Shown here one piece after another: positions 35,101 through 47,100 of a stretch of DNA of 64,000 nt. Location: contig OZ176054.1 of NCBI GenBank assembly GCA_964247055.1, positions 12,710,001-12,774,000 of the forward strand, given 5' to 3'. The position numbers and the translations under genes are program-made. Within the stretch, counting starts at the first letter, position 1. Each line of letters opens with the position of its first letter. The notes beneath the pieces were generated by a model. It was given only the letters and a program-made list of their open reading frames with translations. It searched no databases and had not been told where the DNA came from. The DNA is from Paragordius varius. Taxonomy: Eukaryota; Nematomorpha.

Positions 35101-38100
35101 TCATTCGATTCAAATTGGGGTAGTTAGATACTTCAGGGCTGTTGAAAATTAAATACTTAAAAAAATATGGAATGGATTGAACCATGGCAAAAATTTGCAC
35201 TCATTTAAAATATTTGATATTACTTATTTTTAGGTAAAACCTCAAGGTAAAATTTTAATCAACATGAGGTGTGTGCACAAGCCAAATTTAAAAATAAAAC
35301 AAAATAAGCCACTTTTTCTGTTTCTATCAATGTTAGATGTAATTTAAATAAAAAATTAGCTCTCATTTTAGCTTTAAAATCAAATAAACACGACATATTG
35401 CAAAAATATTGTAGGCGTCAAAGTAATTTGATATAAAACTTTTTAGAAAAACTAAATTTCAATTATATATTTAGGCTTTTTTATATAATTTTTATTAGGA
35501 TAGAAGGATAAATTTAAATTGGGACCGTTTACTTCAGTAGTCTTTTAAAACTGTTAATTTAAATTTAGTCTGGGATATTTAATACCCCAATTTGAATCGA
35601 AGTATTAATATAACATCATAAATCTTATATATAATTAAACATTTATATATTTAGTCGGACAACTCAATATATTAAGTATATCATTGTATTAATATTTGAA
35701 TTTGATAATAAACTAATTTTTACCATAAATAAAATTAGAATATGTATTAACAAATAATCGCGCACAATTAAACTATTGTTTAAAACACAGATATATCGAT
35801 CACGAGAATCATAATAAAGCAAAATTGGTTAAAAAATTTAAAAGAAGCTGTTTCACAAACCAATTTTTTTAAATTAATCCGCAATCAACTAGAAAAACTT
35901 TTATTTTGAATTCGAATATTACTATCTTCTTATTTATGAAGCATTTAATATATTTATTAATGCGCATTTATATTTCTGATGTGTCCCGCTCTGAATTTTT
36001 TATAATTTCGGCCCACAAAGCCATTGACATATTCTTCCTTAATAAGTCTACAAAACAGTTTTATGCAATTTTACTATATCACATTTAACAACATATATAT
36101 AGTGTGGACCTACAAGAAAACACGTAATTATTTCACAGCTTGTGTTTTATAGAATGTATAAGCTAACTCTATATGATTAATAAATATATATTTTTAAGTA
36201 GTTATCTAAACAATACATTTCAACTATTTTTCAAATTTAAATTTATCGCTTTTATAGATTTTAGCAATATATCTGCATTCTTAAGATTCTAATTTTTTAT
36301 ATAACGATGGGTTATTAAAATTATGCAGACAAAACGTGAAACTATGAAGACAAATATTTTTTCTAAAAAATAACAATACTTTTTAAATCTCGTTTAAAAA
36401 TATAACTCATTATATTATACTTCAAAGTATAATATAAAAATTAAATTGGTATCACAATATATAGTGCGATTGTAATTTAATGTTTATAGGAAATAATATG
36501 GTTGCCTTTTGTAAAAAAAATTGTCTTTATATTTTTACATTTTTTGCGCATGATTTCGATTTTTACTGTATAAAAGATAAAAACAACACAATATAATGTT
36601 TTAGGATAAACAAATAATTTTTTTTCAATAGTTTAAAAACAAGTAATTACTCAATCAAAAATTAACCATAGTTTTGTATCAATTTTATTAATTTTTATGG
36701 CCATATTCCATTAATATTCATTAGCTATACGTGTTATCAATAAAACACTATAATAATTTAAAGATAAACCTATCTCCAAATATCAACTCATTATTTATTA
36801 AAACAAATATTTTAAGGGTTCTCTACCCCGTTTCCTCACCCCTTTGATACGTTGAATAATATTGTTTTTTAATTCCATATTATACTATATTTATATTATA
36901 CAAAAAATTAATTTTAGAGATATTGAAAGCCACTAATCTTCAAAGTAAATATTTAATTTAATTTCATGTAATTTTTTGCATGTGTTTCAATAAATAAGAA
37001 ACTCATTTTTAAGTTTTATAATATATATATATTTGCCGCAAACACAAGCTCATTAAATTAACGAATTCTTCTCACAATACCATTTACTCCTTAAAATCCC
37101 CTTTAACAAATCAAAATCACACTAGAATAAATAATGAGTTAAATATTAAAAAAATAGCTTATTTTTTATTTTTTTAAATCAAGCCCTTTAGGGTGAATTT
37201 GAAATGTTCAGGGGCAATATGAATTGCTCGAGGGTAAATTTGAAATGTTTAAGGGGGAATTCGAGGTGCGAATGCTATGTATAATATTTATAATATTGTT
37301 CTGTTAATATAATAACTAAAAATATTAACGGGTCATAAAAGCGTTCAACAATGATAATATGTATAAGTCATATTTATATTTGATTTAAATTTATTTTATT
37401 ACAATAGTTCAATGTCTCACCCAAATGAATATATCTTCGATTCCAAGTATAGTCCAAGAATTTATAACCTTCAAACTAATAATTTAATTTTACAAATGAA
37501 TATAATGTTTTCTATTACAGATTAAAATTATACAGACAAACTAAAAAACATATATAGACAAAGCACTGTACTTTTTAGGATTAATTTTTTAATTATAAAC
37601 CAATGTTTAAATTGCAAAGTATAAATAAGAGGTATAAATTGGCATTAAATTTTTGGCAAATTAAGGTGTTACAGTAAATATTGAAATTATACGGACAAAT
37701 CGTATTTTTTTCAAAAAACAACCAAACTTTTTTTAATTATTTTTTTCCATATTATGTAGCTACAATTGTATATAGAAGTGATTGTACTATATCTATCTCT
37801 ATTTCATATTTTGAAAATTTAAACAATAAGATTTATTTTAAAAAATTAAGATTTTAAAAAAATGACTGTCTTATAAAATATGTGCCCATAGATTTTTACG
37901 TTCCGTATAATTTTAGTTTTTACTGTAAATGTGGTTGTATTTAAATAGTTATATTTCTTTTTATGTTTTACCATTTTGTCTGGATAATTTTCTTTAACTG
38001 TAATCTTTCAAAAATAAAAAAATAAATTTTAGTATTTTCATTTAATGTATTCTAATATTTAGTAAGGACAGCATTGAGCGATTATCAACGATTATACGGT

Positions 38101-41100
38101 AAGGAATTCATTAGTCATAATAATGTTAAAATTAATTATCCAACTCCACATATTTTATATTACCCTGATATGCTGTTTAATTTGTATATATTATTTTAGA
38201 TAGCACGAATCAAGGTAATTTCTTTATAAAAAATTGATCAACCGATTAAATATATATTTATGATAATACACATATACTTATCTATTATAGTCAATAACTA
38301 ATTTTATATACCATTTATTTATTTGTTGAGACTGACAATGTAAAAAGGGCCTATAGTGTTGGATTGATATTTTTGCCTTAAGTAGGATTTTATGGGGATC
38401 ACACTGAATTTTGGTTAAAATAAAATTTGATTTTTGAGAGTTGCTGGATATATTTAAATCTTTTTTTAATAATAAACTAGCTATTAAAATAGATTGTGTG
38501 TTTTTAATGTTATATTTGAATTAAAAGACATATATTGACTTAATGGTAAATAAAAAATATTCTATATATGAATTTTCTAACAAAATATCGGGTGGAATTT
38601 TTCACATCATATGTAAAAAAGATTAGCATTTTTCTCCATAAGAAACTAATTTAGTATGTTTGAATAATAAATATTATTTTATAATCTACACCTGCCGCCT
38701 AATAATTATGGTTAAATTTGTTTTTAAATTTTTTCTTTTAATCATGGTTTGGGTATTCCTTATATAATCTCTATCTATTAATTACTTTTTATATTTTATA
38801 ATTTAGTTCACGAGGTGGTGCACATTTTGCTCAGTAATTTATTTTTAATTTTCTGGATTAAATTGGGTGATATGAAATTATATTTTTACCTTATGCTTAA
38901 AAATTAAGATATATATTGACCAATATAAAATGATATTACATGTTGTTGAAGCTATGTCCACCCAATGACTTTTTATTTGAAAATTAAGAGATGATTTTAT
39001 TATTATGTTTAATATAACGAATGCGACTAAAATTTATTAAATACAGTAAAAATTAACAAATTTAACGGACAAGGCGTAAAAATATATATATATTTTTTTT
39101 CTAAAAGACAACACCATACTTCTTAAAAAATTTTTATAAAAAAAGAGTAAAAAATAGGGATATAAATTGGTATAAAATGCATACAGTATATAATTCGCAC
39201 CAATTTGATTTAATATTTTTAAAAAAACTACTTAATAATAGGTCCCGTATGGTTCTATCATCCTAATAAAATTAAATAAATAAGCCGAAATATCTAATAA
39301 AATTTAGTTTGAAATAAAAAAAAACTTTTCATATCATACTACTTCAACGCCATTTGACAACAATTTTGCAAAATATCGTTTTTACTTAATTTCAAAACTA
39401 TTGATCCTAACTTTTTATTTAAATTACATCTTACAGTGATAGAAACAGAAATGGTTTTTTGCATTAAATTTGATTTAACTAATGGCCACATGTCATGATG
39501 AATAATTTTTGACAGAAACTATGGCATATAAAACTTTTATTCATTTATATATTTTAGAAATAAGCACACTAAAAACTTTAGGTAAGTTTGCAAAAATTTT
39601 TAATTCTTTACTAAGCTTGTGTTAAGAAATTTTATACATAATGTTTTTTGTAAACAATGTAGCCCAAAAACATAACAATGTAACACGGGAATGTAATGTT
39701 CATAATGAAGTTAACACAATTATCAACAAACTTTATGAAATATCCTTGTGAATTATTATTATATTATTCAAATATTGAATAAATTATTAAAGCAATTAAT
39801 AATAAATGATAAAGAGATTTGATCAATGTAAAAATGGTGTTTCGTTCAACCTACCAAGTTAATTTTTTGAGTAATTTTTCAACCATTTACATATTTGACC
39901 AATACTCGGCTTCCAATTCTTGTTTGATAATATAGACTCCAGAAATGGTGTGTTATCCATTTATATGTTTCCAATGCTAAAACAACATATAATATTTATT
40001 AAGTAGACTCTGCTATGCGCAACTATAAACTTTATTAATTTACTATTTAAATGAGTTTAAATCCTGCACTTAATAAAATAACTATAAAATTTAGTTGAAA
40101 AGACATCTTTTAAATCATATAATTTAATGCAGACAATACATATTTATGTAGCACGCCCATAAAAATAAATTAGGCTCGTTTTACCAATTGCGCTGATTAA
40201 AAGAGACCATATAATATAGAATTGGAGCAAAAGCAAAACCAAAAAATCTAAGGACAGACTTAAGTCTTCATAAAATTCTTTGCTTCTGTAATTTGCAATT
40301 TAAAAAACAAGAGTACATATATGGATGTATTGCGTAACCTGAGTACCTATGATTGTGATAAAAAAAAAAATATATAAGAAAGCTGGTTGGAAAAGCGAAT
40401 TAAGTTGAATTAAGGCACCTTTTGAATCATGTAATTTAATCATTCAGCATTATAAATTTTTAAATTAATATAAGTGAATATCAGATGGATTAAATCAATT
40501 TGTGCGTTCCGTTTGCAATTAATAATCATATTTTATGCAGACAAAACACAATTTATGTAGCACACCCATAAAAATATATAGGGCTATTCCACCATAATTT
40601 TTAACGTTTGCTTAAAAATTAAGTTAATCATCGACCAGAATAGAAAAAGGTCACACTGTTGAAGCTATTGTAACTTAAGGACTTTTTACATAAAGCGCAA
40701 ATAGCATTCAATTATTTGAAAAATAAGTGATGATCTTCGCATTATAAATGTTTAATATAAATTTTTATTGGCTATGGAAGCGACTCAAATTTATTAATAT
40801 ATAAAAAATTTTGGAATTATACGGACATAACGTAAAAAAACCATACTTTTTAAATCTTTATTTTTAAATATTAATCATTGTTTTAAATTGCAACAAATAA
40901 GATATGTACATTGGTAACACAATCCATTGTGTATGATAATAATGATTTTTGTAGGATAAATTACGAATCAAAAAAGTATGGAATTTTCCTTTGAAGAATA
41001 AATTTTGTCTTTATATTTTTACGTTTTGTCCGTATAATTTAAATTTTATTAGTTTGGATTATACAAATAATCAATACTTCTATTATGGAAAAGAGAGTGA

Positions 41101-44100
41101 ACAAATAAACTCGAAATATAAATGTATTTTTTAATATTTATTTAAAACTAGCGTGAATCTCGTGCTGCTACGCAGCCCGAGGAAGTCCTTAGGACTTCTG
41201 GGGGAGGGGAGAGGGGGGGGGTTCGAAGTTTGGATTTGAATGGGTCTACCGGTTTTCCTGTACCAGATCACAAAGCCAGCATTTTCCATTTTTATAATTA
41301 TATAGATTACCATAAATAATGTTTTAATATCCATATATCTTTTAACATGCTATACATATGATAGATACTCCTTACTCAGCATCTATCATCAAAGAAACGC
41401 TTGACTAAAATTTTTGCCTTTTAACAGGCAATACGAAAAATCTTTCTCGAATTTTAACAGTCTCATACCGTGGGCAAAAAAATACAATCAAAAAAATATT
41501 TTTGTGGACTTTTTTTTGAAAAAAATGGCATTTTACGGGGGGAGCGGGTAAAAAGAGGGCCTAAATCAAAAAAGTGACTCGACTATGTTCATCGCAATCG
41601 AAATTAAGTAAACAAAAATCATATTTGAAATTGAATGGTCCAACACGTTCTCCAAAAAATTGACTTAACCCATTTTTCACACGGGGTGGGCCCAAACTGG
41701 GGACCTAATTCCAAAAAAGGGCGAAGCTATTGTCGGGGCATTTATTAATGATTAAATTTTTTCGATGTTTGGATTTGATTGGGTTCACCGGTTTTCCGGA
41801 AACAGATCACAAAGTTATATGAAAAATCAGTTTTTAGCGGGTAGCTCCTTACCCAGCAGCTATCATCAAATAAACGGTAGACTAAAATTTTTGCCTTTTA
41901 ACAGGGAATACGTGGAATCTTTATTGAATTTTTACGGTCTCATACCTAGGGCGAAAAATCGATTTAAAAAATTATTTTTGTGGACTTTTTGAAAAAGGTG
42001 GCATTTTACGGGGGGAGCGGGTAAAAAGAGGGCCTAAATCAAAAAAAGGGCTCGGCTATGTTCAGCGCAATCGAAAATAAGTAAACAAAAATTATATTTA
42101 AAATTGAATGGTCCAACACGTTCTCCGGAAAATTGTCTCAAAGACACGATTTTTGTGGACTTCTGTTTTCAAAAAAAACCCGTTTTTCATACGGGGTGGG
42201 CCCGAACTGGGGGCCTATTTCAAAAAAAGGACGAAGCTATTGTCGGGACATTTATTAATGATTATATTTTTTCGATATTTGGATTTGGGATCTACCGGTT
42301 TTCCTGTACCAGATCACAAAGCTAGCATTTTCCATTTTTATAAATATATAGATTAAGCTAAAATGCGTATATGATAAAAATATAAATTTTAATTTTCAAC
42401 TGTTATTGTAAAGTCTTTAAAAAAAGTTTAAATTTTATTTTAATATGGGGTTCATAGCCAATATATGTAAATATTTTTTTGCCATCAATCAATCATATTT
42501 ATATTTTAGTGAGTGTATGGAGAGTGCTAATTGAACTTTTTGTAATTTGTACCAAAACATAAAATAAATATCGATGTCAAAAACTGAACTCAAGTTAATT
42601 ACACATAAGAATAAATATGTAAAAGGGAATGTACTCATTAGTACAAAGTAATTAAAAACATTAATTATTTAAAAAATATGGCTGGTTGTCTTGTAGAATA
42701 TTTTTCTTTTTTTCCCCGTAGTATAATATCGAAAATAGATTATGCTACGGATAGCTTTCAATGTTAAAATATAGCACTGTATATATATTCATTAAGTTGT
42801 TATTTAATTGACGAATTTGAACTCAACTAAGCTTTTTTGCCTAAGGTTCGTTTCCAAAATTGTTTAGTTAAAAAGTTCAAGCTTCAAAAAAATACATCTT
42901 AATAAACTGATGAAAAACCAAATTATGATTTTTACTGGCGATTGTAAAAGGTTAAAACAAAAAAATGGAAATTTATGCTTGATTTCGTACTAAAAAATGA
43001 CTTTTGTAATTATACATTTGTATGTTATTGTAACATTATAGCCTTTTGAAGTAAAAAGGCAAGGCTCGAAAAGTCTATTATAAAATATAATATTGTGCGG
43101 TTTTATTAAATCCTCAAATTTCTAATGATATGATCGACAAAAACAAGAATTGTGTGTGGTCGGAATAATAATAATATGCTTACTTGCTTACCAAGTGGAA
43201 CTTATCATTAACAGAAACAAACTATGTGGTGTAAACCTTTTATTCATTTATATTTTAACAAGTGGCAGACTGAACACCTTAGCTAATTATTTACCATCCG
43301 TATTAAACTAGTCGCATAAAAAAATTTATACCATTTCTAGAGATTTTTAAATATAATAATATTTTTTGTGAACGATTTAGCCTAAAAACATGAGAATGTA
43401 ACACGCAATTGTGGTATTAATCAATTCAACACACTTATCAACACTTAATAAAGTGCCCATGTAAATTTTATAATAATTCTAATATCAAATCTTTTTAATG
43501 TGTATAATAATAGGTGAAATAAGGAGAGATTTAAATATATAGATTGTTTTTTTCGTTCACTGGAATATTAAACAATTAGCAAGTAGGTTATTAGCAAAAT
43601 TATGTTTTAACCATTTAATATCAACTTAACCCACATCTTAGTATAAATAAAAAAAACACCAATATTTTCTTTATATCCATTAATTTATAATAATTTGTCT
43701 GCAAAAATGCAAAACGCGTCCAATTGATAAAAAATTGCCTTTGTCCTGTGTTGGTAAAATCAAGATTTAGGCATATTATATTTTCTCGTTACAGTATTGA
43801 ATTACATTGTCCGGTCAATGTGACATTAAATTAATAAATTTGTTAGAAACTTTAATTTTAGCATTGTTTGAATCTAACTTTATAAAGAATTTTCAATTTC
43901 ATGAAAGAATGAAGACAGATACCTATTAATAGCATCAATGATTAATTTTACAAAAGTGCCCCCTTGTAACTAATTAATTCGTTTACTGTTAAACGTGCAA
44001 AAAAGTCATTTAAAAAATATATATGAACTTTATTATATTTGGGATATGGGACTCTGCAAAAAATTAGAAAAAATAATATAAATACTTTTATATTTACCAA

Positions 44101-47100
44101 TTTCATTGGGAATTTGAAAGATTTGAGTTTAAGAATTAACAATTTTACTAAGATTTTTTAAGCATTTTTTTTTTCAAATTATTATGGAAATTCGTATTTA
44201 TTTGATAGTTTCTTATTATTAATGCCTGGGTTTTTATTATATTTTTAAAAAACAATTAGATGCTTGAAAATTATGTGTCCCAAATTTGATAAAAGTCATT
44301 TAACATTCCGATTCAAATTGGGATATCTAAATACCCCAGACTAAATTTGAGTTAGGATTTTCAAAAAACTACTGAAGGAAACGGTCCCAATTTAAATTTA
44401 TGCTTCTATCCTAATAAAAATTATATAAAATGCCAAAATATCTAGATAAAATTTTGTTTTGAAAAAAAGTTCCATGTCAACCTACTTCGACGCCATTTTT
44501 ATTTTGCAAAATTTTTGCAAAATTTTTGCAAAATATAGTCTTCATTAAATTTTAGAGGTAAAATTTAAGCTTATTTCTTATTTAAATTACATTTAGCTTT
44601 GATAGTTTGTATTATTTTCAATTTTACCATTGCACACATGTCACGTGGACTAAATTTTTACCTTTCGGTTTGAGCCTAAAATAAGTATTATCAAGTATTT
44701 TTGAATAAATTTTTTTATATATTTCCGTTTATTAATGTTATATAAGTGCGAAATTTTGCCAAGGTTTCGATTCCTTCCATCTTTTTTAAAGAATTTAATT
44801 TTAAACAAGCCTGGGGTATTAACTACCCCAATTTGAATCGAAGGACTAAAATGAATGTGTTGTATCCAAGTGTTAAATATAATCACAACGTTTTGCTTTT
44901 TAAATAAATTATTTCATTAGATAAAATGGCAGCCTTATATTAAAAAAACGAGGTATTTAATAGTGCCTTAACCGTAATTAGTAATAATTCTCGGCAGAGG
45001 GTGATATAAATTAATTAAAAAAAATATAAATAGATGATGTTTAATTATCTTTTATAAAACTTTATAGCGATATCATAAAAATAAGCAATATAAAAAAAGT
45101 TTTAAAATATAGAACCTCCCAATTTCTACAATCTTATTTTTAATTTAACAAGAGTAATACCATATTATTTAATTTTTAAGATTACGATTTTAAATTAACA
45201 ACAAACTCCTAATTTTATCAGCCGAAGATAAAGTTGATTTTACTGCTTTGTAAATTAACTAATTCACCAAACTTCAAAAAATAAGCTATTATATAATTTT
45301 ATTAATTTAGTTTATGAAAGTGTTTGTTACTGAAATCGTCATTGCGTTATCTGTAAAAAATCCTATTTAAAAAGGTTTTAAAAATGCGAATTCAGCCTAT
45401 ATAAATCTAAAAAAAATTTTTATTCTTTTATATATTTTTATAAAATTATTCTGAAATATATTCAAAATTTGTATATAACTCATAGTTATTCTGGTTAGAA
45501 AATTAAATTTAAATTATGCATTTTTTATGGTCAAAGCTGGATGGAGAGATAAGGCCGTAGCCCTAATCAAAAAATTAAATACAGTAATAATTGAAATACG
45601 AACAAAACGTAAAAATTATAAAGACTATTTTTGGTCAAAAGACAACCTTACCTTTTTAAACATTAAGATTACTTATATAAAAATTTATCTACCAATGTAA
45701 AATATCAAATTGATGGGGCCTATTTTTCATCTGTATTTGACACATTTTTGATTAAAATATTGACTTATATTGAAAATGATCAAGATTCGAAAAGTAGGGC
45801 TGTCTATTGAAAAAATATTTGTCTGTATATTTTTACGTTTTGTCCGTAGACAATTTTTACTGTAAAATGCTGTTATTTTTATATAATTTATGGTATATTC
45901 ACGATATTTTTGGTACGATGCATTTACCTTTCAAAAAATTATATTTACCACAATGTGCGCAAATTTTACAATGTTTAATATTAATCACGACAAAAGTTAA
46001 ATTTTGCATTCAAATCCTAAGAGGGTATTATAAAAATCCTAATAAAATATATAAACTCTGATAAAATTTTCACTAAAATGTATCACCTATATAAAAAAAT
46101 AACATTTTCATAAAATTTTAACTTTTAGGTGGGGGCTTCGAAAGTAAAATTTCACCCTTCTAAAATGGGCTTCTAATAAAATAGACTAAATGCTCTTATT
46201 GCGCAATAAAAATTTTAAATATAAGACATTAATGCTATTCTCCGTAAAATATATATTTTTCCAGAAATCTAATTTATAGCAAAATTTGTTCGAACGCACT
46301 TTAATTTTGAAGCATGTGGAAACGGTATACAACTTTATTATATCCATATATTCTATCTTTCTATACATTTATATTTTGTTGGAGCTATAATTTAGAGGTT
46401 CATTTAATTTCATATTCAGATAAATATTTCTAAATATTATTTATAGTAATTTTTAGGCTAACGACAATTTTAATCAAAATACTGATGTGATAAAAATGTT
46501 CAGCATCATCCAGGAACTTTTTTTATAATATTTTGAATCATATGGTAAAATTTGTATAATTAATACAGAAATAATGATAATTATGGGATAAAAAAAATTT
46601 CATACCAATATTGAGCTATATTTGACCATAACATGTCTAAAAGTGAAATTAAAATATTCAAGGGTAAATTATAGGTTGAAACGGTATATTACATTGTGTT
46701 TGTAATCCTAAGAAAATCCAAAGATATAAGTATACATGTTTCATCATAAATATATAATATATCAATGTTATATATTACAGAGCTATGCCTGTAAGGATAT
46801 CCATTTTAATTTATAATCATGCTTTGAACAGAAAAATAAATATTGATTGTTAAGGATAAAAAAATGTTCGTATTTGGTTATTAACCCGACCAACTAATTA
46901 GTTATTTTTGCCAGCTCTTAAAGCCTTGTATAACTTTGTACTTACATATTGAAATTGTTTTTTGTAATGGTTTAATATGTTTATATTAGTAATTTTATTA
47001 TGTTTAATTTTATATTGATCTTATTAATACCTATCGTATTGGTGCATAATCAAAAAATTGGTATTTTTAACTATAACACCCATAGATATATGTGATCAAA

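Noticed and set aside
35794-35908. Open stretch after ACACAG as a further micro-exon
   Set aside because: No GT donor gives a multiple of three in phase; two frames are open, so coding use cannot be told.
45236-45263. Block CCGAAGATAAAGTTG... as micro-exon
   Set aside because: Length of 28 nt breaks the phase-1 symmetry of the rest of the model.
46459-46488. Block GCTAACGACAATTTT... as micro-exon
   Set aside because: It creates a stop in the phase needed by the preceding exon.
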